Shown: positions 9,637 through 19,114, counted from the first letter of the stretch. The stretch: 64,000 nucleotides of DNA from Kiloniellaceae bacterium (GCA_021776175.1 JAJFGJ010000002.1:186001-250000), one strand, 5' to 3'. Made by a program: numbers and translations. The notes: generated from the letters alone by a model not told the origin.

Positions 9637-9675
9637 CCGCCGCGGCGCCATTATTTAGCCGCATGTTGGCACTTC

Positions 9676-9707
9676 AATTACCGCGCCCATATAATTACCG
9701 CGCCCAT
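9676..9707. repeat. 15-bp tandem repeat upstream of DsbA-like gene
   Basis: The unit aattaccgcgcccat occurs at 9676-9690 and 9693-9707. The second copy runs into a partial palindrome, ttaccgcgcccatgggcggtaa, ending near 9716. It lies about 30 bp upstream of the candidate promoter, so a regulator binding site is possible. Confidence 0.5.
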
Positions 9708-9743
9708 GGGCGGTAAAAATCTCCCGCCTGTGGACAAGGAATC

Positions 9744-9772
9744 TTGTACTTCGCCGTCCCCCTCGATACGAT
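9744..9772 (+). promoter_or_regulatory. Candidate sigma-70 promoter for the DsbA-like gene
   Basis: TTGTAC at 9744-9749 and TACGAT at 9767-9772 are separated by 17 bp. Transcription would begin near 9779, which rules out the in-frame ATG at 9744 as the start and supports the ATG at 9795. Confidence 0.5.
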
Positions 9773-9794
9773 AACAACATATGGTAGGTATGAA

Positions 9795-10421
9795 ATGAAA
9801 CGTAGGCAGATACTGATTGGCGCGGCCGGGGCCGCCCTGGTCTCCATGGCACCGCTTGGGCGCCTCTCCGGGTTGGCCAGGGCCGAAGCCATGCCGATTC
9901 ATGCCGATGACCGTATCCTCGGCGCCGCCGAGGCCCCGATCACCATGATCGAGTATTCATCCCTGACTTGCCCTCATTGCGCCGCCTTCCATCGCGAGAC
10001 CTTGCCGCAAATCAAGGAAAAGTGGATCGCCGAAGGCAAGGTGCGCTTGGTTTACCGCCATTACCCGCTGGACGGCCTGGCGCTGCGCGCGGCCGCGCTG
10101 GGTAACTGTATTCAAGGCAAGCGGTTTTTCGCTTTCATCGACCTCTTGTTCAAAAATCAGCAGAAGTGGTCGCGGGCGCAGGACCCGCTCAAGATTCTGA
10201 GCCAATATGCCAGGCTGGCCGGACTCAACCAGGAACAGGTCGATGCCTGCACCACGGATCAGGCGGCCATGGACAAGATTCTTTTGGGCACCCAGGAAGG
10301 CCGCACGGTCTATGGCGTGAAATCGACTCCCACCTTTATTGTCAATGGTGAAAAGCTTGGCGGAGCCTTTCCGATCGAAGAATTCGAATCGGTTTTTCGC
10401 AAGATCCTGCCCGACGCATGA
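9795..10421 (+). CDS. Exported DsbA-family thiol oxidoreductase
   Basis: A 208-residue periplasmic thioredoxin-fold protein. The N-terminus MKRRQILIGAAGAALVSM has a twin-arginine-like signal. The active site is CPHC at residues 59-62, the same dipeptide as DsbA, within YSSLTCPHCAAFH; the cis-Pro loop is in KSTPTFIVNG. It probably oxidises or isomerises disulfides of secreted proteins. It lies between the DUF721 gene and smc, a conserved placement. The start at 9795 fits the signal peptide and the upstream promoter; a 17-residue longer frame is unlikely. Confidence 0.9.
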   Translation: MKRRQILIGAAGAALVSMAPLGRLSGLARAEAMPIHADDRILGAAEAPITMIEYSSLTCPHCAAFHRETLPQIKEKWIAEGKVRLVYRHYPLDGLALRAAALGNCIQGKRFFAFIDLLFKNQQKWSRAQDPLKILSQYARLAGLNQEQVDACTTDQAAMDKILLGTQEGRTVYGVKSTPTFIVNGEKLGGAFPIEEFESVFRKILPDA

Positions 10422-10474
10422 GCGCATTCTCACAGTAGATACCAACGGAAAATTGGCCTAGGAAACGAAAAGAC

Positions 10475-13400
10475 GTGGTGCAATTCACGAAGCTGCAATT
10501 AAGCGGGTTCAAATCCTTCGTCGATCCAATCGAAGTGTCCATCGATCGGGGCATAACCGGCATCGTCGGGCCGAACGGCTGCGGCAAGTCGAATTTGGTC
10601 GAGGCACTGCGCTGGGTCATGGGCGAGAATTCGGCCAAGCGTATGCGCGGTTCGGAAATGGACGACGTCATCTTCGCCGGCAGCGCGACACGTCCGGGAC
10701 GCAACCTAGCCGAGGTTAATCTGGTCCTGGATAATTCCGCCCGCAAGGCGCCGGCGATGTTCAACGGGCACGACACGCTGGAAGTAACGCGCCGGATAGA
10801 ACGTGGCGGCGGCTCGACCTTCCGGGTCAACGGCAAGGAGGTCCGCGCCCGCGACGTGCAACTGCTGTTCGCCGACGCGGCGAGCGGAGCGCACAGCACG
10901 GCCCTGGTCAGCCAAGGCCGGATCGGCGCGATCATCAACGCCAAGCCGACTTCCAGGCGCGCGCTTCTCGAGGAAGCCGCAGGCATCACCGGCCTGCATT
11001 CAAGGCGCCACGAGGCCGAACTGCGCCTGCGCGCGGCCGAAACCAATCTTGAGCGCCTGGACGATGTTGTCTCGATGCTGGAAACCCAGCTACAGGGCCT
11101 GAAGAAACAAGCCCGCCAAGCGGCCCGCTACCGCCGCCTCGCGGACCACATCCGGCGCCATGAAGCCATCGCCCTGCATCTGGAAGCCGAGTCGATCAAA
11201 TCGCAACTGATAGAAGCGCGGGACCGATTGGGAGAGGCCGAGCGTCAGGTCGCCACCTTGACCGAGGCGGCGGCGGCGCGCGCGACCGAACAGGCCGAGG
11301 CGGCGGCCGTCCTGCCGCAGCTGCGCGAACACGAAGCGCGGGCGGCGGCGGCCTTGCAGCGCCTTCTGGTCGACCGCGACAACCTGGACCGCGAGGAGGA
11401 ACAAGTCGCCGCGGCCATGGAGCAGGCCGTTAACCGCCGGACTCATCTTGAAGCCGACAGAGCGCGCGCCATGGCGCAGGCCGAAGATGCCGGCGCCGCC
11501 CAAGCGCGGCTGGACGAGGAGCGGGGCACGCTCGATGCCGCGTCCGCCGGCGAGAGCGAGGCTATCGCCCGCGCCGAGGAAGTTCACGCGGCCGCCCGCG
11601 CGGCCACCCAGGCGCTGGAAAGCGAGGTCGGCGAAACCGCGGAACGTGTCGCCGCCGATGAAGCCAAGGCGGGCGCCCTGCGCCGCCGGGTCGAGGAAGT
11701 CTCGGCGCGCCTGGAGCGGCTTCGCGATCAGGCCGGGGAGATCGCCGGCCATCGCGAGAAGCTGTTGGCCATGCGAATCGGCGACGCGCGCCTGGAAGCC
11801 GGGGCCCAGGCGGTATCCGCCGCCGAGGCCGCCCTGAACACGGTCAGGCAGGAAGCCGAGACCGCCGACACCGCCTTGGCCGGATCGCGGGAAGAGGAAA
11901 ACAAAGCCCGGGAGGCCATGCAGCAGGCCGAGGCCGCGCGCGCCAAACTGGAGGCCGAGGCGGCGGCGCTGGGCGCGATTCTGGAGCCCGGCGAGACAAC
12001 GGATTGGACGCCGCTGGTCGACGAGGTTTCCGTCGAGGCGGGGTACGAAGCCGCTCTCGGCGCCGCCTTGGGCGACGATATCGCGGCCCCCAACGATTCA
12101 GCGGCGCCGGTTCATTGGCGAAACCTGCCGCCCTATGACACCGCCGCCGCCCTGCCGGACGGGGCGGAGCCCTTGAGCCAGCGCGTGCGCGGCTCGCGGG
12201 CCTTGACGCGGCGCCTGTCCCAGATCGGCGTGGTCCCGGACAACGAGGCCGGCGCACGAATGCAGGCGGATTTGGCCCCCGGGCAGCGCTTGGTGACCCG
12301 TGAAGGCGCGGTGTGGCGTTGGGATGGCTTCACGGTGGCCTCGGATGCCAGCACGACGGCGGGGAAGCGCCTGGCACAACGCAATCGCCTCACGGAATTA
12401 CGCCGCCTGCTGCTTGGCGCCAATGAAGCGGCGGCACGCGCCCGGACCGGCCACGATGACGCCCGCGCCGCCTTCGAGCTAGCGTCCTCCGGGGAGCGGG
12501 CGGCCCGCTCGGCGGTGAGCGAAGCCTACGCGAAACTGCACCAGACCCGGCAAGAACATGGGGACCTGACACAGGAAGCGGCGGCAATCGCCTCGCGCCT
12601 GTCCGGCATGGACGAATCCGGCGCGCGCATCGCGGGCGATCTGAGCGAAACGCAGATGTCCCTATCCGCGGCGCGTCAGGAAGCCGAGCAGATTCCCGAT
12701 CTGGCATCGGCGCGCGCGCGGCTTGGCGATTTGCGCGGCCGCTTGAACGAACAGCGCGGCGAACAGGCCGAACATCGAAGCGCCCTGGATCGCCTTACCG
12801 GCGAATCCGAGACCCGCCGCGGCCGGCTGGCCGCGATCGCCGAAGAAAAGCAATCCTGGGCGGCGCGCGGCCGCGATGCCGAGTTTCATACCGCCGAACT
12901 GGACCGGCGCTTAGCCGCGCTCGCCGGGGAGATCGACACCCTGGCCGCGCGCCCAAGCGAACTGCACGCCCTGCGCGAGGGCCTGGCCGAACACGTCGCG
13001 GCCGCTGAACACGGGCGTAAAGAGGCCGCCGATTCCCTGGCCCTGGGCGAAACCCAGCTCAGCACCCAGGACAAGGCCTTGAAGGCGGCCGAACAGACCC
13101 TCGCCAGCGCGCGCGAAGACCGGGTGCGCGCGGAATCCACCGTTGCCCAGGCCCAGCAATCCCTGGCCAACGTCACCGAAAAGGTCCGCGACCGGCTGGA
13201 ATGCGCCCTGGAAGACACCTTCGAGATCGCGGAACTGGACCCCGGCCAGGAATTGCCTCGGCGCGAGGACATAGAATCGAAACTCGCCCGCCTGGTGCGC
13301 GAACGCGAGAACCTGGGTGTCGTCAATCTGCGCGCCGAGACGGAAGCCCAGGAGCTGGACAAGCAAATCATTAGCATGCAGTCGGAGCGAGCCGATCTGA

Positions 13401-13939
13401 TCGCGGCGATCGCCCGCCTGCGCCATGGCATCTCGAGCCTCAATCGCGAAGGGCGGGAGCGGCTGCTGGCCGCCTTCGAGAAAGTCGACGCGCACTTTTC
13501 GGAACTGTTCGTGCGCCTATTCGGGGGCGGCAAGGCGCATTTGAAATTGACCGAGGCGGACGACCCCCTCGAAGCGGGCCTGGAAATCATGGCCAGCCCG
13601 CCCGGCAAACGGCTTCAGGTCATGTCCCTGCTCTCGGGCGGCGAGCAGGCCTTGACCGCCTTGTCCTTGTTGTTCGCGGTGTTCCTGACCAACCCGGCGC
13701 CGATCTGCGTGCTGGACGAGGTCGATGCCCCCCTGGACGACGCCAACGTCGACCGTTTCTGCACACTTCTCGATGAACTGTGCCAGACGGGAACCACGCG
13801 CTTTCTGATTATCACCCACCATCGCATGACCATGGCCCGTGTCGACCGCCTCTATGGAGTCACCATGGCGGAGCGCGGAATCAGCCGTTTGGTGTCGGTC
13901 GATCTGGGCGCCGCGGAGGACTTGCGCGAAAGCGCCTGA
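10475..13939 (+). CDS. smc: Chromosome segregation protein SMC
   Basis: A 1154-residue condensin ATPase that organises and segregates the chromosome. Walker A (GPNGCGKSN) is at residues 32-40. Two long Ala/Glu/Arg-rich coiled coils (about 165-500 and 640-950) flank a hinge of roughly 500-640. The ABC signature LSGGEQALTALS and Walker B ICVLDEVDAPLDDANVDRF are near the C-terminus. The start is GTG at 10475 followed by a second GTG. It lies 53 bp after the DsbA-like gene. The palindrome ggttttcc-cc-ggaaaacc at 13991-14008 downstream may act in termination. Confidence 0.96.
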   Translation: MVQFTKLQLSGFKSFVDPIEVSIDRGITGIVGPNGCGKSNLVEALRWVMGENSAKRMRGSEMDDVIFAGSATRPGRNLAEVNLVLDNSARKAPAMFNGHDTLEVTRRIERGGGSTFRVNGKEVRARDVQLLFADAASGAHSTALVSQGRIGAIINAKPTSRRALLEEAAGITGLHSRRHEAELRLRAAETNLERLDDVVSMLETQLQGLKKQARQAARYRRLADHIRRHEAIALHLEAESIKSQLIEARDRLGEAERQVATLTEAAAARATEQAEAAAVLPQLREHEARAAAALQRLLVDRDNLDREEEQVAAAMEQAVNRRTHLEADRARAMAQAEDAGAAQARLDEERGTLDAASAGESEAIARAEEVHAAARAATQALESEVGETAERVAADEAKAGALRRRVEEVSARLERLRDQAGEIAGHREKLLAMRIGDARLEAGAQAVSAAEAALNTVRQEAETADTALAGSREEENKAREAMQQAEAARAKLEAEAAALGAILEPGETTDWTPLVDEVSVEAGYEAALGAALGDDIAAPNDSAAPVHWRNLPPYDTAAALPDGAEPLSQRVRGSRALTRRLSQIGVVPDNEAGARMQADLAPGQRLVTREGAVWRWDGFTVASDASTTAGKRLAQRNRLTELRRLLLGANEAAARARTGHDDARAAFELASSGERAARSAVSEAYAKLHQTRQEHGDLTQEAAAIASRLSGMDESGARIAGDLSETQMSLSAARQEAEQIPDLASARARLGDLRGRLNEQRGEQAEHRSALDRLTGESETRRGRLAAIAEEKQSWAARGRDAEFHTAELDRRLAALAGEIDTLAARPSELHALREGLAEHVAAAEHGRKEAADSLALGETQLSTQDKALKAAEQTLASAREDRVRAESTVAQAQQSLANVTEKVRDRLECALEDTFEIAELDPGQELPRREDIESKLARLVRERENLGVVNLRAETEAQELDKQIISMQSERADLIAAIARLRHGISSLNREGRERLLAAFEKVDAHFSELFVRLFGGGKAHLKLTEADDPLEAGLEIMASPPGKRLQVMSLLSGGEQALTALSLLFAVFLTNPAPICVLDEVDAPLDDANVDRFCTLLDELCQTGTTRFLIITHHRMTMARVDRLYGVTMAERGISRLVSVDLGAAEDLRESA

Positions 13940-13990
13940 CGGGGCGCCGCGGCACGGGGGTTGTCGCGCCGAGGCACGGGGGTTTCCCTG

Positions 13991-14008
13991 GGTTTTCCCC
14001 GGAAAACC
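13991..14008. terminator. Palindrome after smc, possible terminator
   Basis: Perfect 8-bp arms (ggttttcc / ggaaaacc) with a two-base centre lie about 50 bp after the smc stop and just before the atp promoter. There is no T run, so it could equally be a protein binding site. Confidence 0.3.
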
Positions 14009-14022
14009 GCCGCCGCCGCGCC

Positions 14023-14051
14023 TTGACACACCTAGGTCCGCTATCTAAGGT
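14023..14051 (+). promoter_or_regulatory. Candidate promoter of the F0 (atp) operon
   Basis: A consensus TTGACA at 14023-14028 is followed after 17 bp by TAAGGT at 14046-14051. The site is 78 bp upstream of the first gene, atpI, and is the best sigma-70 match in the gap. Confidence 0.55.
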
Positions 14052-14128
14052 GCGCGCGATTTTCGGGTCCCTTGGACCCGGTAATTGGGGAATGAAATCC
14101 GGGGGAAGGATCCGGGGGGCACAGGCGC

Positions 14129-14509
14129 ATGAGCGACGAATCGCCCCCACCGTCACGCGAAGATCTAGATGCGCGGCTGCGTGAGGCCAAGTCCAAGCGC
14201 GGCGGTCATGCCGGCGCGGATCGCGAAGCTCAAGGCGGCGGTCTCGCCTTCGCGGTACGGATCGGCGTCGATCTGGTGGCGGCCCTGGCCGTCGGTGTCG
14301 GGATCGGTATCTTGCTCGACCGCTGGCTCGGAACATCCCCTTGGTTCCTGTTGCTGTTCTTTCTGCTTGGAGCGGCGGCTGGTATGATGAACGTGTACCG
14401 CGTGATGGCAGGATACGGCCATACCGCGGGGTACCGGAAGGTGGGACGGGACCAAGACAAGGCCCCCGGTCCCAAGCCGAACGGCAACCACGAGCCGAAC
14501 GGCCGTTAA
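14129..14509 (+). CDS. atpI: ATP synthase protein I
   Basis: A 126-residue protein with a charged N-terminus and two membrane segments (about residues 41-60 and 70-90) separated by DRWLGTSPW. This layout, with a Gly-rich first helix (VGVGIGILLDRW), is typical of AtpI, which helps assemble the c-ring. The Pro/Asn-rich tail is variable in the family. It is the first gene of the F0 operon, 44 bp before atpB. Confidence 0.85.
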   Translation: MSDESPPPSREDLDARLREAKSKRGGHAGADREAQGGGLAFAVRIGVDLVAALAVGVGIGILLDRWLGTSPWFLLLFFLLGAAAGMMNVYRVMAGYGHTAGYRKVGRDQDKAPGPKPNGNHEPNGR

Positions 14510-14553
14510 GAGACGCGGGTCCGGTAAGAGACAGGACCCAGTAAGGGGATAGG

Positions 14554-15306
14554 ATGGCCGAAAACGGGGGCAGCGGCGGGGGGCACAGCCCACTCGCGCA
14601 GTTCGAGATCAAGGAAATCGTTCCGATTGAGATCGGCGGTCTCGACCTTTCCTTCACGAATTCGTCCTTGTTCATGGTCGCCGCTGTCATGCTGGCGGCC
14701 AGCTTTTTCCTGCTCGGCATGCGCCGTGGCGCGCTGGTCCCGGGCCGCTGGCAGAGCGCGGTCGAGATCAGTTACGAATTCGTCGCCGGACTGTTCCGCG
14801 ACACCGTGGGGCAAGAGGGCCGGCAGTACTTTCCTGTCGTGTTCACGCTCTTCATGTTCATCTTGATCGGCAACTTGCTGGGGATGCTGCCCTACAGCTT
14901 TACCTTCACGAGCCATATCATCGTGACCTTCGCCATGGCCGCCGTCGTGTTCATAGGCGTGACGATCCTGGGCTTCGCCAAGCATGGGATGCGTTTCTTT
15001 GCCTTTTTCGTGCCGCCCGGCGCCCCGGTCGCCATGTGGCCGCTGCTGATCCCGATCGAAGTCATTTCGTATCTATCGCGCCCCATAAGCCTTTCGGTGC
15101 GGCTCTTCGCCAACATGCTGGCGGGGCACACTCTGCTGAAGGTGATCGCCGGTTTCATTCCCGTGTTGGGCATCGTGTTCGGCGTTATACCTCTGGCGCT
15201 GGTGGTCGCGCTGGTCGGCCTGGAAATTCTGATCGCGTTCCTGCAGGCTTATGTCTTCGCGATCCTTACGTGCCTCTACATCAACGATGCGCTGCACATG
15301 CACTAA
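14554..15306 (+). CDS. atpB: ATP synthase F0 subunit a
   Basis: A 250-residue inner-membrane subunit that forms the two proton half-channels. The essential Arg is in the conserved LSRPISLSVRLFANMLAGH helix (about residues 172-190). Other family blocks are FMFILIGNLLGMLPY and the C-terminal FLQAYVFAILTCLYINDALH. Five to six membrane segments are visible. Length matches alphaproteobacterial AtpB. Confidence 0.96.
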   Translation: MAENGGSGGGHSPLAQFEIKEIVPIEIGGLDLSFTNSSLFMVAAVMLAASFFLLGMRRGALVPGRWQSAVEISYEFVAGLFRDTVGQEGRQYFPVVFTLFMFILIGNLLGMLPYSFTFTSHIIVTFAMAAVVFIGVTILGFAKHGMRFFAFFVPPGAPVAMWPLLIPIEVISYLSRPISLSVRLFANMLAGHTLLKVIAGFIPVLGIVFGVIPLALVVALVGLEILIAFLQAYVFAILTCLYINDALHMH

Positions 15307-15377
15307 GGCTTCGCACGCGGTTTTCACCCTGGGGGCGCACCTGGATAAGCCCTGTCTTGAAGAAGGATACTCAGATC

Positions 15378-15602
15378 ATGGAACTTGAAGCGGCAAAAGT
15401 TATCGGCTCGGGCCTCGCGGTTATCGGTGTCATTGGCTCCGGAATCGGCATCGGCAACATCTTCTCCTCGTTCATCACCGCGGTGGGGCGCAACCCTTCG
15501 GCGCGTGACGAGGTGTTCACCATGACCATGCTGGGCTTTGCCCTGGTCGAGGCCATCGCGCTGTTCGCCTTGGTCATCGCGCTCATTATCCTGTTCGGTT
15601 AG
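15378..15602 (+). CDS. atpE: ATP synthase F0 subunit c
   Basis: A 74-residue hairpin of two membrane helices forming the proton-driven rotor ring. Helix 1 carries the GSGIGIGN glycine motif, the polar loop is VGRNPSARDEV, and helix 2 has the proton-binding E58 in GFALVEAIALFA. The Na+-binding pattern is absent, so a proton ring is expected. The start at 15378 was chosen inside a longer open frame from 15036 because the family begins here, with a GAAGGA upstream. It lies 71 bp after atpB. Confidence 0.95.
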   Translation: MELEAAKVIGSGLAVIGVIGSGIGIGNIFSSFITAVGRNPSARDEVFTMTMLGFALVEAIALFALVIALIILFG

Positions 15603-15665
15603 GCCGGGATAGCCGGACCCAAATCCGGCGCCGATCCGCGAATACCGGGATATGAGGGAGCGACC

Positions 15666-16157
15666 ATGCCCCAACTAGATCCATCGTTCTTTTCAACGCA
15701 GCTTGTCTGGCTGTTCCTGACCCTTGTGCCGCTGTACCTGATTCTCCGGCGCGCGGTGCTGCCCCGGATTGGCGAGGTCCTGGAGGCCCGCCAACGCCAT
15801 ATCGATACCGATTTGGAAAAGGCGACGAAGCTGCGTCAGGAGGCCGAAGCGGTCTTGGCCGACTATGAAAAGGCTTTGACCGAGGCGCGCTCGCGGGCGG
15901 TGGAGGCGGTCAAAGAGGCGGGCCTTGAGATGACGGCGGCAAGCGCCCGGCGTCACGAGGCCTTCGGCCAGGAGCTGGCCGCGACCGCCCAGGAAGCGGA
16001 AGGTAGAATTACCAGGGCTAAAGAAGAAGCCTTGGCGCATGTTTCCACGGTCGCCAACGAGGTCGCGGCGGCGGTGGCGGCCAAGCTGATCGGCGCCGAG
16101 CCGGCGGCCGACCAGGTTGAGAACACGGTCAAGGAAGTCATGGAGGGACGCGGCTGA
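15666..16157 (+). CDS. atpF': ATP synthase F0 subunit b'
   Basis: A 163-residue peripheral-stalk subunit. One N-terminal membrane helix (about residues 8-30, QLVWLFLTLVPLYLILRR) is followed by a long charged, Ala-rich coiled coil. The presence of two b-type genes in a row is typical of alphaproteobacteria, phototrophs and plastids, where b and b' pair as a heterodimer. Its stop shares one base with the next start (TGATG). Confidence 0.9.
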   Translation: MPQLDPSFFSTQLVWLFLTLVPLYLILRRAVLPRIGEVLEARQRHIDTDLEKATKLRQEAEAVLADYEKALTEARSRAVEAVKEAGLEMTAASARRHEAFGQELAATAQEAEGRITRAKEEALAHVSTVANEVAAAVAAKLIGAEPAADQVENTVKEVMEGRG

Positions 16158-16639
16158 TGCTGGAAGATCCGACGTTCTGGGTTGCCGTGGCCTTTTTGAT
16201 CTTCGTCGCGGCGGTCGGCAAGAAAGGCGTGGACGCCGTGAACGGTGCCTTGGACGCGCGCGGCAAGGCCATCGGCGCCGAGATCAAGGAGGCGGAAAAA
16301 CTGCGCGAGGAAGCGCAGCACCTCTTGGCGGAATACAAACGCAAACAACGCGACGCCCTGAGCGAGGCCGAGGAAATCCTCGATCACGCCAAGCTGGAGG
16401 CCCAACGCCTGACCGCCCAGGGCGAAAAGGATATCGAAGCCGCCTTGCGCCGGCGCGAGCAAGCGGCGCTGGACAAGATCGCGCAGGCGGAAGCCAAGGC
16501 GCTGCAGGAAGTACGCAATCAGGCCATCGATGTCGCCATGGCGGCGACCGCGAAGCTACTGAAATCCAACTTGGATAACGAAGGGTTAAACGCTCTGGTC
16601 GACGATTCAATCGGCAATCTGTCCCAGAAACTTAATTAA
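16157..16639 (+). CDS. atpF: ATP synthase F0 subunit b
   Basis: A 160-residue peripheral-stalk subunit. The membrane helix is at about residues 6-22 (TFWVAVAFLIFVAAVGKK); the rest is coiled coil rich in Glu, Ala, Lys and Arg, ending in a short domain that would contact subunit delta. Translation is probably coupled to the b' gene through the TGATG overlap. The F1 genes (atpHAGDC) are not in this window, matching the split F0/F1 operons of alphaproteobacteria. Confidence 0.92.
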   Translation: MLEDPTFWVAVAFLIFVAAVGKKGVDAVNGALDARGKAIGAEIKEAEKLREEAQHLLAEYKRKQRDALSEAEEILDHAKLEAQRLTAQGEKDIEAALRRREQAALDKIAQAEAKALQEVRNQAIDVAMAATAKLLKSNLDNEGLNALVDDSIGNLSQKLN

Positions 16640-16820
16640 CCGTTACCGGCCCCCCGTTGGCGCCCATAGCGCGGCCCGCAGCCCGCGACTCAGGGTATAT
16701 TCACAGGTGCTGGTTTATCTCAATTTTACCTTTTTAGAAGATCATCGCCATTGGTCTGGCTTCCTCCTATAGGGCAAATTGGGCTCTTTGGGCGCCGGGG
16801 AACAGTATCGGTGGTCATGC

Positions 16821-18170
16821 ATGCCGCAAACTCTATCCAGCGACACGGAACGCAGTTTCTCCCAGGTATCCCTGGAAGAACTGAAGACGATTCTTCGCGA
16901 TCATAAGAAATTTCTGGGAAGTGGGGCCGGCGGAAATCGCGCCATTATCCAATTTTCCGATCTGTCGGGTGTCGTTCTGACCGCGTGCGACCTCTCCAAG
17001 GCCGATCTCACCGGTTCTAAGTTAATCAAAGCGAAGCTAGACAGCGCGAGTTTTTGCCAAGCGAACCTGTTCTGCGCCGATATGCGCTTGGCGACACTGC
17101 GCAACGCGGATCTCACCGGCGCCGACTTGCGCGGCATATCCTTGCGGGGCGCGGATTTGACCGACGCCAAGCTCCTCAAGGCCGACGTAAGGCCGGCCAT
17201 GCTGGCGAGATTCGATTCGCGCGGCAATTTCCAGGCCCATGAAATCGAAGAGGTGTCGTCGCAGGCAGACGATTTGATCGCCCGGCGGGCCGACTTTTCC
17301 GACGCCAAACTAGACCGCTCGTTGTTGCGGCAAGCCGATTTCACCGATGCTAATTTGAGCAACGCGGCCCTCTCGGGGGCCGATCTACGGAAAACCAGCT
17401 TGATCGGAACGAACCTGAGCGGCGCGACCTTAAACGGTGCGAAACTTGCCGGCGCGACCTTGACGGGCGCTCAACTCAGCGGCGCCACCCTGAAGGGCGC
17501 CGATTTTCTCGGAGCCGATCTGCGTGGCGCGATCCTGGACCCCGAAGCGTATGAACTCGACGAACTGAAGATGGCCGTTATGCCGTCTCTGATCCTAAAG
17601 AGCGATGAAGAGATTAAGGCGCTCTTAAACGACCACAAGGTGTGGCTGGACAGTTCAGGCAAGGAAGGAACCCGCGCCGACTTTGCCGATTTCGATCTTT
17701 CCGGGCGAACCTTGGGAAAATCGAACTTGGCGATCGCCGACCTGCAGCGTTGCCGTTTGAACGATGCTAATTTAAGTGGGTCGGAATTAGCCATGGCCAA
17801 CTTCGAGTTTTCCGACCTGAGGGGATGCGATCTCGCGGAATCGGACATGCGTGGGACGAACCTTCAGCGCGCCACCTTGAACGAGGCAAAGCTGGACCGC
17901 TGCAACCTGGGTCCCTTGGAAGAGATCGGCACAGCGGGACAAAACAATCCCGCCAACCTGCAAAGCGCCAAGCTGATCCAGGCAAGCTTGTGCGGCGCTT
18001 TGCTAAAGTACGCTCGCTTGGCCCACGCCGACTTATCGGGAGCCAATCTTAGCGGCGCCAACTTGACCGGCGCCGATTTGTCAGGCGCGAACCTAACGGA
18101 CGCCGTGCTAAAGGATACCGTTTTGACCGGCGCCAAGCTGGACGAAGCCAAGGGCCTCGCCTCGGCTTAG
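16821..18170 (+). CDS. Pentapeptide-repeat protein with duplicated module
   Basis: A 449-residue protein dominated by A(D/N)Lxx pentapeptide repeats, which fold into a right-handed quadrilateral beta helix. Two halves each open with a similar head: LKTILRDHKKFLGSGAGG near residue 21 and EIKALLNDHKVWLDSSGKEG near residue 260, each then leading into a FSDLSG/FDLSG repeat run. A charged non-repeat linker lies between (RFDSRGNFQAHEIEEVS region and the DPEAYELDELKMAVM region). No signal peptide is seen, so it is probably cytosolic. Function is unknown. The open frame extends to a TTG at 16779, but the ATG at 16821 is preferred. Confidence 0.8.
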   Translation: MPQTLSSDTERSFSQVSLEELKTILRDHKKFLGSGAGGNRAIIQFSDLSGVVLTACDLSKADLTGSKLIKAKLDSASFCQANLFCADMRLATLRNADLTGADLRGISLRGADLTDAKLLKADVRPAMLARFDSRGNFQAHEIEEVSSQADDLIARRADFSDAKLDRSLLRQADFTDANLSNAALSGADLRKTSLIGTNLSGATLNGAKLAGATLTGAQLSGATLKGADFLGADLRGAILDPEAYELDELKMAVMPSLILKSDEEIKALLNDHKVWLDSSGKEGTRADFADFDLSGRTLGKSNLAIADLQRCRLNDANLSGSELAMANFEFSDLRGCDLAESDMRGTNLQRATLNEAKLDRCNLGPLEEIGTAGQNNPANLQSAKLIQASLCGALLKYARLAHADLSGANLSGANLTGADLSGANLTDAVLKDTVLTGAKLDEAKGLASA

Positions 18171-18187
18171 AGCCCCCCCGGGCATCG

Positions 18188-19114
18188 TCAATGGCGGCTA
18201 GTTTTCGTTGCCAAGGTGCCGCGGCTTGACAGATAGGCCTGCCCCATAACGCCGCAGAAGATAACCAGACCTCCGACTAGCGCCAGTTTCGAGGGCCTCT
18301 CGTTAATGAAAAGCCAGACCCAAAACGGCCCGAGAAAATAGTCTATCGTCAATAAGATCGTCAGCACGCCGCCCTTGAGGTGCCGCGAGGCCGCCGTGAA
18401 AAGCACCAGGACCGCGGACGAAAGAACCCCGCCCCAGAACACGCAAAGCAAGATGTCGCTCACCGCTATGGCGATACGGCCCTCGACCGCCACAAAGGAG
18501 ATTAGGCTGGCGAGAAGGCCACCGACAATGAGCGATGGCAACATATCGACGTGGCGCCTTGCGCGAAGTATCACGACAAAACCCACGGAACACAACACCG
18601 CGCCAACGGCAGCCAGGTCGCCAAAAACGCTGCCGGTTGAAACGCCCTCCGCAACCATCAAGACCGTGCCCGACACCGCGACCGCCAAGACGGCCCACGT
18701 GCCCCGGCCGACGATTTCACCCAGAATAAGGCGGGCGGCGAAAGCGGTCAAAATGGGTGCGGAGCCCAGGATAAATGCCGTGTTGGCAACGGTCGTGTTG
18801 CCCAGGGAAAATACGAACAAGGTTTGCATGCCGCAAAAAAATCCCCCACACACCCAACCCCAGATTCCAATCCGCCGAATCTTAGCCCACATGCCCCATG
18901 AGTTCCGAGCCAAGAGAACCGCGGATAGGCCGAGAGCTAGCGATCCCGTACGGAAGAAAACTATCTGCCAATCGCTTGCGTCCCCAACCGACCGAAGGAT
19001 GAGTCCGCCAAAACTATTCAGGAATCCGCTGAAAAGCACCATTACGATCGCGCTACGATTTCGCGGCCCAAGCGGAGCAAGATTCAGGTCAGCGTTTAAG
19101 GTTGATCTCGGCAC
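18188..19114 (-). CDS. EamA/DMT-family transporter
   Basis: A 308-residue inner-membrane protein with about ten hydrophobic helices arranged as two EamA repeats (about residues 25-155 and 165-295). The segment NTTVANTAFILGSAPILTAF in repeat 1 and DYFLGPFWVWLFINERPS in repeat 2 are typical of drug/metabolite transporters. The substrate cannot be told. It converges with the pentapeptide-repeat gene with a 17-bp gap. The gap 19115-19520 upstream holds no supported gene. Confidence 0.85.
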   Translation of the reverse strand: MPRSTLNADLNLAPLGPRNRSAIVMVLFSGFLNSFGGLILRSVGDASDWQIVFFRTGSLALGLSAVLLARNSWGMWAKIRRIGIWGWVCGGFFCGMQTLFVFSLGNTTVANTAFILGSAPILTAFAARLILGEIVGRGTWAVLAVAVSGTVLMVAEGVSTGSVFGDLAAVGAVLCSVGFVVILRARRHVDMLPSLIVGGLLASLISFVAVEGRIAIAVSDILLCVFWGGVLSSAVLVLFTAASRHLKGGVLTILLTIDYFLGPFWVWLFINERPSKLALVGGLVIFCGVMGQAYLSSRGTLATKTSRH

